From contig NZ_JABASQ010000019.1 of the NCBI RefSeq assembly GCF_016107535.1, forward strand, positions 1 through 61,341: a stretch of 61,341 nucleotides of DNA, written 5' to 3'. How positions within the stretch are numbered: the stretch's first letter is position 1; each line of letters starts with the position of its first letter. This DNA comes from Psychrobacter cibarius. Lineage in GTDB: Bacteria; Pseudomonadota; Gammaproteobacteria; Pseudomonadales; Moraxellaceae. A program made the position numbers and the translations under genes. Of the stretch, positions 1-9,136 are shown piece after piece. Below the pieces are notes generated by a model. That model saw nothing but the letters and a program-made list of their open reading frames with translations. It was not told the DNA's origin and ran no database searches.

Positions 1-141
1 AGGCATTGCTGCCTGACTAAAGTAAACCAGCCTCCGATAAAGTCGGGGCGGTTCAAATTGTTCCTTAATGTGATTGTCACGCAAACAATACAAATATTCA
101 CCACAAAAACGACAAATGGTATTTTGGAGTACACAAACGGT
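1..141. other. left edge, no gene assigned
   Basis: The minus strand is open in two frames here. One frame carries a C-x-x-C-G motif and the other ends near RPDFIGGWF. Neither has a convincing start codon or ribosome binding site before the hairpin at 142-172, and both run off the window. It could be the edge of a gene or repeat lying to the left. Confidence 0.2.
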
Positions 142-172
142 AAAAGCCCTATCTATAGAGATAGGGCTTTTG
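142..172. terminator. bidirectional intrinsic terminator
   Basis: A perfect 12-bp stem (AAAAGCCCTATC and its complement GATAGGGCTTTT) surrounds a 6-nt loop and is flanked by A/T tracts on both sides. It lies about 50 bp past the stop of the surface-protein gene on the minus strand and can also end transcription entering from the left. Confidence 0.85.
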
Positions 173-223
173 TCAGTAAAAAATATTCTTTAGAGTTGAT
201 AATATAGCAAGGGGGAATAGTTA

Positions 224-2230
224 CTAAGGATTCACAGTAGCGCCGTATTTGGTGTTGAAGCGAATAGCTCGACGGCGATCGGAGCTAGTAATTCCTAGCG
301 GGAAGCCATTAGTTAGCACTTGACCATTATTACCAATCGATACTGAACTATTAGAAAAAGAAGGTACACCGCTGTTTTCTCCGATAGGTGTAGGCGTGGC
401 TAAAGTAGACGTTACAAGAGCACCATTTTCTCCTTTTTTCTGTAAGGTGTCTCGAATAATGATATCTGTCAAAGGCACATTACCACGGTTAACCGCTTCA
501 ATCCTATAAGCGATACATTGTCCTGGTATGATCTCAGATATGGAATTTGTACTATAAGCAGTACTGGCGCTACCCATATAATTAACATTAATGGTCGTGA
601 GGTCGGTCAAGCTACAGTTGTGAGTATATTGACTCTTGAAGAGCACTAAAGCTGCATTATCTTGAATAACATCACCAAAGTTATTATCAGGATAGTTAAA
701 TGTATTAGTCGTAATATTTATTTGTCGCAAATTGCTTGTAGTATCCACAGAGTATGTATAATTATTAGGTTCATTCTGAGTAGCACAGAGCTTCGTATTG
801 CTTCCAAGCTGCGCAGGCGTCAAAGTGAAACTATAGGTTCCATCATCACTTATATTCACAGTTTGAGATGTAAACGTACTTGTACTTGTATCATCTGCAC
901 ATTTGTTTAGGGTGATAGTATGACCTGTAGTAAAAGGAATACCAGATTCAGTTGGTGAATCGTATTTACCGTTGAAGTAAAGAGGGTTATTTAGATATTT
1001 ATCGGATACATCATCTTTAGTGGGGTTTGTGATTTTACCATTGTCGTTAAACACAACACCTGAAAAGCTATAAGATTTTGGTGTGTTGGTAATAATGCAA
1101 GTAATCTCGTCACCATAATTTAAGTTTGATAACGTAAAAGAGCTTGTGTTTCCAGAAGGCGTGCTTGAGTTGCTACCAGTCGTTGCATTGCTACAGACAT
1201 AGCTAGTATTATAGTTAGTAGCATCACCATTTATTATATTCTCAGATATGGTATAGGTTGTACTTGGGGCTAATTCCAATGGGGTAACAGTGCTTCCATT
1301 AGTTATGGTCGAACCTGCCCCTGTTGTTGTAAAAGACGCTGTAGAGCCTTGACTATCAGGAGTTAATTTTCCACCAGCTACTTTAATATTGAATTGGTCA
1401 CGCTTAGTATCACTGTCGTTAAAACGAGTACCAGTTAATACTTTTTTCACAATGAGTTTCGGTGGTGCTAGACAAAAATAAAAGTCTGAGTAGCCCACTA
1501 CATGGTCGCCAGTAGATGTCGTAGTAGATGCAGACCTATAAGTGTTCCCATGAGTTATAACAAAAGGTGTGTTTAATGATTGAGAGCCCCAATCAACATT
1601 GAAATTACATGGATTAGTAGGACTACAGTTCGGCCATTGATTGCCTGTAATGGTGCGGTTCGAATTTGATAATGTGTGGTTTGCAGTAAGAATGTTACTA
1701 AAAGCACCGCCAGCGCTAAAGAGGGATACTGATTCAGTATATCTTCCATTTTCATTTGAGTCTAAATCTTGCACAACAAACCCATACTTCGATACTGGCT
1801 TGTTAATAGTAGCAGTAAGTTTGTGATTTATATTAAGGTACTGGCTGCTATGGCGCATATTAATAGCATTTGTAGTTACGCCACCGAAACTACTGGCTTC
1901 TGGATAACCAGCAGCTAAAAAATTAGTCTCAGAAAAAGACAGTTTGAATTCGAGATTGTTGTTGAAGTTATAGGTAGTGCTAGTGTTTCCCGCACCTCCT
2001 GTCCAACTCAATGCCAATTTATTAGCTGCCGCAGGTGCAGGGCTAAAATTTTTGGACCCTACATAATACATTGCATGATCTGCGGGGCAGGTGGGACTAG
2101 CTTCAGCCGAAAATGCGACATTACTTGCCAACATCAAGCCCGTCGCAGCTATCAATGCCAGCACCCGATATATATGTTCACTGAATAGTTGTGAAATTAT
2201 TGAATTTAGAACGTATGGCATTTTATGCAT
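224..2230 (-). CDS. secreted multidomain surface protein (Cna-B-like and DUF11-like repeats)
   Basis: A 668-residue protein starts with a long signal peptide: basic N-terminus, hydrophobic stretch around residues 23-40, and a likely cleavage after ...NVAFSA. The first third is a Ser/Thr/Asn-rich domain with few cysteines that I do not recognise. About residues 250-375 (from KLIVKKVLTGT to CIITNTP) look like a prealbumin/Cna-B-type fold. Residues about 380-510 resemble an SdrD-B-like beta domain (FSGVVFNDN). The C-terminal part has a DUF11-type stretch (YRIEAVNRGNVPLTDIIIRD). No LPXTG, PEP-CTERM or autotransporter barrel is visible, so how it is anchored is unclear. Such domains are typical of extracellular matrix or adhesin-like proteins; this function is inferred. 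It is a single gene with its own terminator. Confidence 0.75.
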   Translation of the reverse strand: MHKMPYVLNSIISQLFSEHIYRVLALIAATGLMLASNVAFSAEASPTCPADHAMYYVGSKNFSPAPAAANKLALSWTGGAGNTSTTYNFNNNLEFKLSFSETNFLAAGYPEASSFGGVTTNAINMRHSSQYLNINHKLTATINKPVSKYGFVVQDLDSNENGRYTESVSLFSAGGAFSNILTANHTLSNSNRTITGNQWPNCSPTNPCNFNVDWGSQSLNTPFVITHGNTYRSASTTTSTGDHVVGYSDFYFCLAPPKLIVKKVLTGTRFNDSDTKRDQFNIKVAGGKLTPDSQGSTASFTTTGAGSTITNGSTVTPLELAPSTTYTISENIINGDATNYNTSYVCSNATTGSNSSTPSGNTSSFTLSNLNYGDEITCIITNTPKSYSFSGVVFNDNGKITNPTKDDVSDKYLNNPLYFNGKYDSPTESGIPFTTGHTITLNKCADDTSTSTFTSQTVNISDDGTYSFTLTPAQLGSNTKLCATQNEPNNYTYSVDTTSNLRQINITTNTFNYPDNNFGDVIQDNAALVLFKSQYTHNCSLTDLTTINVNYMGSASTAYSTNSISEIIPGQCIAYRIEAVNRGNVPLTDIIIRDTLQKKGENGALVTSTLATPTPIGENSGVPSFSNSSVSIGNNGQVLTNGFPLGITSSDRRRAIRFNTKYGATVNP

Positions 2231-2857
2231 ATGGTTATCCCTATAAGAAGCTAAAACTTGCTATAAGCGTTTAACTAGTTCTCAATTATTTCACTAACTA
2301 AACTAATGTATATATTACGTAACTTAACATATTAAGCAATAATTTCGTAAAAGTCCTACGAAATGGATGAATGGCAGATATTTCATGACCAGCTACAATA
2401 TCTGGTTATAGATGTTAGCTCGTTAGCAAACAATCCTTATATTTCTTTGAAACATTTCTAAAAAAACTAATGATTATTTATTTCAAAAATACTTGTCATA
2501 TCACCATTTCTTTACAGCTATAAACAACTGCAGCATAAGAGCCTATAATAAAGAGTTATTATCATTTGATAATTGACTATAAAATTTGGGTTGGCATTTT
2601 ATTATCTAACCACTTTTAAATACTCAGTTCATATGCGATAGATAGTAGCGCTGTTTTTATTTTGGCTATGTGAGGCTGCTCCAGATGATGAGTCGGTCAA
2701 ATACTGCTGCATAACCGCACCCTACTATAAATCTCACTTCTTAAAATTAACAAGGAAGTCATTGAGAAAATTATTCCCGCACGACAATATTGAAGTAACA
2801 CTTTGATTTAATAATATCCTGTCTTCGGGCAGGACTGACTGATAAAAAAGGACAATA
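2231..2857. other. 627-bp intergenic region between divergent genes
   Basis: AT-rich region that must hold the promoters of the surface-protein gene (minus) and aceE (plus). I see no ORF with a ribosome binding site, no hairpin terminator and no operator I can name. A ribosome binding site (AAGGA at 2848-2852) precedes aceE. Confidence 0.5.
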
Positions 2858-2860
2858 GTG

Positions 2861-5674
2861 ATGAATTATTATAAGGATGCTGATAGCACCGAAACCCAAG
2901 AGTGGCTGGAAGCGTTTGAATCTGTTATCAAACATGCAGACAAAGATCGTGCTCAGTTTCTGCTAAAAGCTTTATACAATATGGCAGTTCAAGAAGATCT
3001 GCCGTTCAATCGTCTTGATACCGCTTATATCAATACCATCGCCGTTGAAGATGAACCGATGTACCCTGGCGACCTAACCATTGAGCGCAAAATTCGTGCT
3101 TTGATTCGCTATAACGCATTGGCCATGGTCATGCGCGCGAATAAAAATGATGACGATTTGGGTGGTCACTTAGCGACGTTCGCTTCTAGTGCCACGCTAT
3201 ACGAGACAGGTTTTAACCATTTTTTCCGTGCTGCCAGCGATCATTTCGGTGGTGACATGATTTATTATCAAGGTCACTCCGCACCCGGTATTTATGCGCG
3301 TTCTTATTTAGAAGGTCGATTGACCGAAGATCAGCTGGATAATTTCCGTCGTGAAGTCGGCGGCAAAGGCTTATCAAGCTATCCGCATCCGTACCTCATG
3401 CCAGATTATTGGCAGTTCCCAACCGTATCGATGGGACTTGGTCCGATCATGTCGATTTATCATGCCCATGTACATCGCTATATGGAAAACCGCGGTCTGC
3501 TAGAGAAAGAAGGTCGTAAGATTTGGACGTTCTTGGGTGATGGTGAAACGGATGAGCCAGAAAGCTTAGGGGCTATTTCTCTCGCTGGTCGTGAAAAGCT
3601 AGATAACCTAATCTGGGTCGTCAACTGTAATTTACAGCGTCTTGATGGTCCAGTCCGTGGTAACGGTAAAATTATCCAAGAGCTAGAGTCTGTGTTCCGC
3701 GGGGCTGGCTGGCGAGTGATTAAAGTTATCTGGGGTGGTAAATGGGACAGCTTACTTGCCAATGATAAAACGGGCGTGCTCAAACATCGTATGGAAGAAG
3801 TGGTCGATGGTGAGTATCAGCTATACGAAGCCCGTACAGCTGAGTTCACTCGTAAAGAGTTCTTTGGTAAATATCCTGAGTTAGAAGAGATGGCTGATGC
3901 GCTATCTGATGAGGATATCTCGCGATTGAATCGTGGTGGTCATGATCCAATGAAAGTTTATGCTGCATTCAGTGAAGCGATGAAAACCAAAGGTCAGCCA
4001 ACCGTTATTTTAGTCAAAACCGTTAAAGGCTATGGTTTATCAGCTCAAACACAAGCGGTTAATAAATCACATCAGATTAAGAAACTCGATCAAGAAGCGT
4101 TGATGTATTTCCGTGATCGCTTTGATTTACCATTTACTGACGAGCAGCTAGAGACGCTACCATTCTATCGCCCTGAAGAAGGGTCGGCAGAGATGAAGTA
4201 TCTTAAAGGTCGCCGCGAAGCGCTAGGTGGTCATTTGCCAAATCGCCGCAGTGGGCATATCCCATTGAATATTCCTGAACTGTCAATGTTTGATCGGGTA
4301 TTAAAAGGCAGCAATGGTAAAGAGCAATCAACGACCATGGTATTTGTGCGCTTATTGTCAGCCATGCTAAAAAACAAAGACATCCAAGACCGTGTCGTGC
4401 CAATCGTACCTGATGAAGCACGTACTTTCGGTCTAGAAGGTATGTTCCGTCAGTTGGGTATCTACTCTGCGGTTGGTCAAAAATATACACCAGAAGACAG
4501 TGAAGCATTGATGGGCTATAAAGAAGCCATCGACGGTCACATGCTAGAAGAAGGTATCAACGAAGCGGGCGCAATGAGTACGTGGATTGCGTTGGCAACC
4601 AGTTATTCTGTGAACGCGCTACCGATGATTCCGATGTATATCTATTACTCGATGTTTGGTTTCCAACGTGTGGGTGATTTGGCTTGGGCGGCAGGCGATT
4701 GTCAAGCACAAGGTTTCTTACTGGGTGCAACAGCTGGTCGTACCACCTTGAACGGCGAAGGCTTGCAGCATCAAGATGGTCATTCACAGATTCTATTTAA
4801 CGTTGTGCCTAACTGTGTGACTTATGATCCTTGCTTCGGTTACGAGCTAGCGGTTGTGATGCATGATGGTCTACGCCGTATGTATGGCGAAGGCGAGCGC
4901 GTTTATTATTACTTAACGCTAATGAACGAAAACTACGAGCAACCTGAGATGCCAGAAGGCGCGGAAGAGGGTATCAAGCGTGGTATGTATTTGCTCGAAG
5001 ACAATGGTTCAACACAAGTTCAGCTATTGGGTTCTGGCGTTATTTTACGTGAAGTACAAAAAGCGGCGCAGATTCTAAAAGATGAGTTCAATATCACCTC
5101 CAACGTTTGGAGCGTGACCAGCTTTAACGAGTTGACTCGTGACGGTATGGTCTGTGATGACTACAATCGCTTGCATCCAATGGATGAAGAGCGGGTGCCA
5201 TGGGTCACTGAGCAGTTAGCGCCGCATGAAGGTATCGTCGTCGCTGCGACGGATTATATGCGCAATTATTCGGAGCAAATCCGTGCTTGGTTGCCAGACA
5301 ATCGTCCTTATACGACTTTAGGCACAGATGGCTACGGTCGTTCTGATACCCGTGAAAATTTGCGTAGTTTCTTCAACGTTGATGCCGCACATATCGTGGT
5401 TGCGACGCTCAAACGCCTAGCGGATGAGGGTGAAGTCGAGATGCGTTTGGTGAAAGATGCTATTTCAAGCTTAGGCATCGATGTGGATCAGCCACCTGCA
5501 TGGCAACAACAGCCTTATTATGATCATTCTCCTGATGCACCAGCACCTGGTAATGTCAATCCCAATCCTGTCCCTGAATTTGTCGCTGAAGATGATGATG
5601 AAATCAGCAATGAGGGTCGAGCTGAAGATCAAGCGGATGCGACTTTACTTAATAACGGTGATGTCAAAGAATAA
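2861..5674 (+). CDS. aceE: pyruvate dehydrogenase E1 component (homodimeric type)
   Basis: Thiamine-diphosphate enzyme that decarboxylates pyruvate and acetylates the lipoyl groups of AceF, feeding acetyl-CoA to the TCA cycle. The TPP/Mg site is clear: GDGETDEPES at about residue 224, followed by VVNCNLQRLDGPV. EGLQHQDGHS in the second half is the conserved AceE signature. The start at ATG 2861 is preferred over the adjacent in-frame GTG at 2858 because AAGGA lies 8 nt upstream of the ATG. At 937 residues it is about 50 longer than the E. coli enzyme. The excess is a Pro/Asn-rich then acidic C-terminal tail from about residue 880. aceF follows 25 bp downstream in the same operon. Confidence 0.97.
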   Translation: MNYYKDADSTETQEWLEAFESVIKHADKDRAQFLLKALYNMAVQEDLPFNRLDTAYINTIAVEDEPMYPGDLTIERKIRALIRYNALAMVMRANKNDDDLGGHLATFASSATLYETGFNHFFRAASDHFGGDMIYYQGHSAPGIYARSYLEGRLTEDQLDNFRREVGGKGLSSYPHPYLMPDYWQFPTVSMGLGPIMSIYHAHVHRYMENRGLLEKEGRKIWTFLGDGETDEPESLGAISLAGREKLDNLIWVVNCNLQRLDGPVRGNGKIIQELESVFRGAGWRVIKVIWGGKWDSLLANDKTGVLKHRMEEVVDGEYQLYEARTAEFTRKEFFGKYPELEEMADALSDEDISRLNRGGHDPMKVYAAFSEAMKTKGQPTVILVKTVKGYGLSAQTQAVNKSHQIKKLDQEALMYFRDRFDLPFTDEQLETLPFYRPEEGSAEMKYLKGRREALGGHLPNRRSGHIPLNIPELSMFDRVLKGSNGKEQSTTMVFVRLLSAMLKNKDIQDRVVPIVPDEARTFGLEGMFRQLGIYSAVGQKYTPEDSEALMGYKEAIDGHMLEEGINEAGAMSTWIALATSYSVNALPMIPMYIYYSMFGFQRVGDLAWAAGDCQAQGFLLGATAGRTTLNGEGLQHQDGHSQILFNVVPNCVTYDPCFGYELAVVMHDGLRRMYGEGERVYYYLTLMNENYEQPEMPEGAEEGIKRGMYLLEDNGSTQVQLLGSGVILREVQKAAQILKDEFNITSNVWSVTSFNELTRDGMVCDDYNRLHPMDEERVPWVTEQLAPHEGIVVAATDYMRNYSEQIRAWLPDNRPYTTLGTDGYGRSDTRENLRSFFNVDAAHIVVATLKRLADEGEVEMRLVKDAISSLGIDVDQPPAWQQQPYYDHSPDAPAPGNVNPNPVPEFVAEDDDEISNEGRAEDQADATLLNNGDVKE

Positions 5675-5699
5675 TAATCATAAGACTAGGAGATAAATC

Positions 5700-7424
5700 A
5701 TGGATATTAAAGCCCCCGATTTGGGTGTTGATAGCGCCGAAGTCAGCGAAATTATGGTAGAAGTGGGTGATGTCATCGCAAAAGATGACAACATCATTCT
5801 ATTAGAATCTGACAAAGCCTCGGTTGAAGTACCAAGTTCCGCTGCTGGGAAAGTCACCAAAATCAGCGTTGCTGTTGGTGATCAAGTCAGCGAAGGTATG
5901 GTACTGATTGAGCTTGAGAGTGCAGAAGACAGTGCGGAAAGTGATGACGATAGCGCTGCTGATGACAAGCAACAAGCAAGTGATACAGAAGCAGATGCTA
6001 AGCCAGAAACAAAGGCTGAGCCTGCTGCAACTGAGTCAAAGTCTAGTGTAAAACCTGCGTCTAACGCTGGTAAGGCAACGACCTATGCACTGCCTGATCT
6101 AGGTGTTGATGAAGCGCAAGTTTCTGAGATTATGGTCAGTGTTGGTGACATCGTGACTGCGGATCAATCAATCCTATTGATTGAATCTGATAAAGCATCG
6201 GTAGAAGTGCCCGCACCAGTTGCGGGCAAGATTGAAAAAATCTTAGTTCAGACTGGTGATATGGTTGCCAATGGTCAAGACTTTATCGTTATCATAAGTA
6301 GTGGTGCAGATGCTGCTGCTGCTGAAAGTGAGTCTACATCAGATAGCGCTGAGCCAAAGCCTTCAGCACCAGCCAAAGCAGAAGAGAAAGCTGCTGCTAA
6401 AACAACGGGTGAGCCAAAACAGGCAGAAAAATCGTCAGCGCCTAATGCGGTCGCTAGTAAGCAAGCTGATAAATTGACTGAAGCACAGGTCAATGAAAAG
6501 TTGGTTGACGTATATGCAGGTCCAGCCGTACGTAAGCTGGCGCGTCAGTTAGGTGTCGATATCACCCAAGTGAATGGTTCGGCGCTAAATGATCGTATTC
6601 TAAAAGAAGACTTGTTTGCGCATGTTAAAGAAAGCTTAAGCACTCAAAAAGCGGCACCTGCCAGTGGCAATGTAGCCAGCGCTAGCCTGCCAAGCTTACC
6701 TGACATGAGCAACGTTGAGATTTGGGGTGAAACAGCAACCCAAGACCTTAGCCGTCTACAAAAAGTCTCGATACCGCAGCTCAACTACAATACCTTGTTG
6801 CCACAAGTGACCCAGTTTGATTTGTCTGATATCACTGAGACAGAAAAACTGCGCGGCGAGTTAAAAGTTAGCATGAAAGCAGAAGGTATCGGCTTCACGA
6901 TTTTAGCGTTCGTGGTCAAAGCGACGGCCTATGCCTTAACACAGCATCCACGTTTTAACAGTCATTTAAGCGACGATAATACGCAAGTTATCTTGCGTAA
7001 AAGTGTCAATATGGGCATCGCGGTGGCAACGGATGATGGTCTCATCGTACCTGTTATCAAGAATGTGCAGGATAAAGGCTTGAAGCAAATCGCCATTGAA
7101 ATTGGTGAGCTTGCGGTAAAAGCGCGTGACAAAAAACTCACTACTAAAGATTTGCAAGGCGCAAGCTTTACCATATCAAGCCAAGGTAACTTGGGTGGCA
7201 CTGCCTTTACGCCATTAGTAAATTGGCCTCAAGTGGGTATTTTAGGTGTGTCTGAGGCAAGCATGCAGCCACGTTGGGATGCTAAGAAGCAAAGCTTTGA
7301 GCCGCGTCTCATGTTGCCATTGTCACTGTCTTACGATCACCGTGTGATTAATGGCGCAGATGCTGCCGTATTTACCCGCTATATCGCAACATTGCTGGCT
7401 GATCCGCGCCGTATTTTGCTGTAA
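5700..7424 (+). CDS. aceF: dihydrolipoamide acetyltransferase (pyruvate dehydrogenase E2)
   Basis: Core of the pyruvate dehydrogenase complex, transferring acetyl groups from lipoyl-lysine to CoA. Two lipoyl domains are visible, each with the ESDKASVEVP modification site (Lys39 and a second near residue 164). They are joined by Ala/Glu/Ser-rich flexible linkers (about 85-125 and 205-265). A peripheral subunit-binding domain follows (YAGPAVRKLARQLGVD, about 275-310), then the catalytic domain ending with LSYDHRVINGADA, which contains the active-site His. E. coli has three lipoyl domains; two is common elsewhere. AGGAG at 5688-5692 gives a good ribosome binding site. No lpd (E3) gene follows, so E3 must be encoded elsewhere. 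Confidence 0.97.
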   Translation: MDIKAPDLGVDSAEVSEIMVEVGDVIAKDDNIILLESDKASVEVPSSAAGKVTKISVAVGDQVSEGMVLIELESAEDSAESDDDSAADDKQQASDTEADAKPETKAEPAATESKSSVKPASNAGKATTYALPDLGVDEAQVSEIMVSVGDIVTADQSILLIESDKASVEVPAPVAGKIEKILVQTGDMVANGQDFIVIISSGADAAAAESESTSDSAEPKPSAPAKAEEKAAAKTTGEPKQAEKSSAPNAVASKQADKLTEAQVNEKLVDVYAGPAVRKLARQLGVDITQVNGSALNDRILKEDLFAHVKESLSTQKAAPASGNVASASLPSLPDMSNVEIWGETATQDLSRLQKVSIPQLNYNTLLPQVTQFDLSDITETEKLRGELKVSMKAEGIGFTILAFVVKATAYALTQHPRFNSHLSDDNTQVILRKSVNMGIAVATDDGLIVPVIKNVQDKGLKQIAIEIGELAVKARDKKLTTKDLQGASFTISSQGNLGGTAFTPLVNWPQVGILGVSEASMQPRWDAKKQSFEPRLMLPLSLSYDHRVINGADAAVFTRYIATLLADPRRILL

Positions 7425-7455
7425 GAATCGTTTGTACTAAAAGGATCTGAAAAAA

Positions 7456-7483
7456 GAAGACTGTCTTAGGATGGTCTTTTTTT
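7456..7483 (+). terminator. weak terminator after aceF
   Basis: AAGAC and GTCTT can pair around a 12-nt loop and are followed by seven T. The stem is short, so part of the transcription may continue to the stronger hairpin at 7600. Confidence 0.5.
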
Positions 7484-7599
7484 ATGATTAAAATTTGACA
7501 CTAATGGTCGCCAGATTTTTAGCAGTTAATGACTTTAGCACAATCGTTTTTATCTATAATCTTTTTATCTATAATCATTGCCGCTTAAACTTCAAGCAC

Positions 7600-7630
7600 A
7601 AAAAAGCCGGCGATTAAGCCAGCTTTTTTT
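7600..7630. terminator. bidirectional terminator between aceF and ompW
   Basis: AAAAAGC-c-GGC pairs with GCC-a-GCTTTTT (one mismatch) around a short loop, with A and T tracts on the two sides. It sits between the converging aceEF operon and the OmpW-family gene and suits both. Confidence 0.85.
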
Positions 7631-7652
7631 ATTCACATTGCTTTATGTTATA

Positions 7653-8297
7653 TTAGAACGTCTTAACAAAAGCAACGCCATATACCCAAGGGCTGATGTC
7701 AACTTCACCAAGTTCAATGGTCTCACCATTAGCTTTTACGCTGGCGTCTGTTTTGATGTCCATATAGCGAGCATCAATACGGAAGTATTCAGTTGGGGCA
7801 AAAGGTATGTCAAGACCGATGTGACCAGCAACGCCGACGCTATCATCAAGTTCTAATTTTTCGAAAGCATCGCTATAGATTTTTTCTTTAAAGAAAGTTG
7901 TATAGTTCACACCAACACCAACAAATGGTTTCACATTCATAGGCATGTTGTAGCCATCGAAGTGATACTGTACCGATAGAGTCGGTGGTAAATGCTGAGT
8001 TTTAGCATCGATAGTAGCATCGCCAGCAGTTAAGGTAATGTCATGATGGAATGGTGTAGCCGCTAGTAATTCAATACCAATGTTATTGGCAACGAAATAT
8101 TCGCCGCTAATGGTTGGTTGAACATCACTGTCTACGTCGACACCAATAGTGCCATCTGCCAGAGTACCGTTATCGCTCTTTGGATCAACCATGTGAGCGC
8201 CAGCAGCGACAGACCAAGTACCAGCTGGTACAGCAAATGCTGTGGTCATAGTAAGTGCAGCAGCAGTGGCTAAAACTAGGGATTGTAGTTTCATCAT
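7653..8297 (-). CDS. ompW: OmpW-family outer membrane protein
   Basis: A 214-residue protein with a classic signal peptide (MMKLQSLVLATAAALTMTTAFA), after which the mature chain starts with GTWSVAAGAHMVDP. That is the usual OmpW opening. Alternating hydrophobic/polar strands, the PFVGVGVNYTTFF segment and the terminal aromatic residue (AFVKTF) fit the 8-stranded OmpW/AlkL barrel. Members take up small hydrophobic molecules across the outer membrane; the substrate here is unknown. AAGGA 7 nt upstream supports the first of two tandem ATG codons. The gene is monocistronic. Confidence 0.88.
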   Translation of the reverse strand: MMKLQSLVLATAAALTMTTAFAVPAGTWSVAAGAHMVDPKSDNGTLADGTIGVDVDSDVQPTISGEYFVANNIGIELLAATPFHHDITLTAGDATIDAKTQHLPPTLSVQYHFDGYNMPMNVKPFVGVGVNYTTFFKEKIYSDAFEKLELDDSVGVAGHIGLDIPFAPTEYFRIDARYMDIKTDASVKANGETIELGEVDISPWVYGVAFVKTF

Positions 8298-8727
8298 TTG
8301 ATTCCTTAACGTGATAGAAGATTATCGGTGGCTATCTAACGAGGGATGACATTAGGTACCGATACACAATGTTATGATTATTGACTAACCTGTAACATTA
8401 CAACGCCATTATAATACAAAACCATATTTACTGTAAGGTTTTAAACGCATATTAATGGCTTTTATGGCATAAATTTACCGTAAAAGGTATATTTGTCGAG
8501 GTAATTAAAAATTACTTAGAACAGTTAGCATTTGTGAGGCAGGACTTAGATTCTGTCATGCTGATGTTATACAGAGGTACGGCGTTAGAATTTGGTCGAT
8601 AGTCAATGATGCTAAACTCTCGCTGATATTTTCAGAATATTAAAATGTCAAAAGCTTAGAGTCGGTAATGATAGTCTCATTACTTTTCGAATGAATAATG
8701 AGAGTGGGAAAAGAGGGGTAATATATT
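8298..8727. other. 430-bp intergenic region between divergent genes
   Basis: AT-rich spacer between ompW (minus) and the small zinc-ribbon gene (plus). I see no ORF and no confident operator. A strong purine-rich ribosome binding site (AGAGGGG, about 8711-8717) ends it. Confidence 0.4.
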
Positions 8728-8955
8728 ATGCTTGGCTATTGTAGTAATTCTCCTCTACGCTGCACAAACGCACGTTCTGTAACGATATTAGATCGGATGG
8801 ACTCTTGCTGTCCTGAATGCAACTTATTTTTGCTGCCTGCTCAAGATATCAGTGAGCAATTACGCGCTGACGAACGATTCTTACGCTTCGCTATCATCGC
8901 CATTGTGCTGGTGCTAATTTTGTTTGCCTACATGTATTATTTAAATTTAGTATAA
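8728..8955 (+). CDS. small zinc-ribbon / single-TM membrane protein
   Basis: A 75-residue protein with an excellent ribosome binding site (AGAGGGG, 11 nt upstream of the ATG). The N-terminal half has a cysteine pattern C-x6-C followed by C-C-x-x-C (CSNSPLRC ... CCPEC), which looks like a treble-clef or zinc-ribbon binding one Zn(II). Residues about 52-72 form a single hydrophobic helix (FAIIAIVLVLILFAYMYYL). The likely topology is ribbon in the cytoplasm with the helix at the C-terminus. Similar ribbons sit at the N-terminus of larger envelope proteins in Moraxellaceae (from memory). Function unknown. It precedes the K+ channel gene, which also ends in a zinc-ribbon-like motif. Confidence 0.7.
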   Translation: MLGYCSNSPLRCTNARSVTILDRMDSCCPECNLFLLPAQDISEQLRADERFLRFAIIAIVLVLILFAYMYYLNLV

Positions 8956-8988
8956 TCACCGATCATGATTCATACTAAATAAGCCAGT

Positions 8989-9038
8989 CCTATCACTAGT
9001 AATGCTTTAAGAGCATTACATCGTCAAGTAGTGATAGG
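8989..9038 (+). repeat. nested inverted repeat upstream of the K+ channel gene
   Basis: CCTATCACTA (8989-8998) pairs with TAGTGATAGG (9029-9038). Inside it GTAATGCT (8999-9006) pairs with AGCATTAC (9012-9019) around a 5-nt loop. The only unpaired part is a 9-nt bulge at 9020-9028. There is no T tract, so this is not a normal terminator. It may be an mRNA structure in the leader of the channel gene or an operator. Confidence 0.6.
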
Positions 9039-9136
9039 TATGAAATACTGATGGTGACCGAGCATTAATGTCATATTCTGTGATGACTGCTTTATTATAT
9101 TAATATAAGACCGGTGTTTCACCGCATAGGGACGGC

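Noticed and set aside
1..141. a transposase fragment at the left edge
   Set aside because: A C-x-x-C-G motif is present, but nothing else supports an IS; the reading frame cannot be decided.
9110..9125. TGTTTCACCG as a possible parS
   Set aside because: Only the left half matches the TGTTTCACGTGAAACA consensus; the right half is missing.
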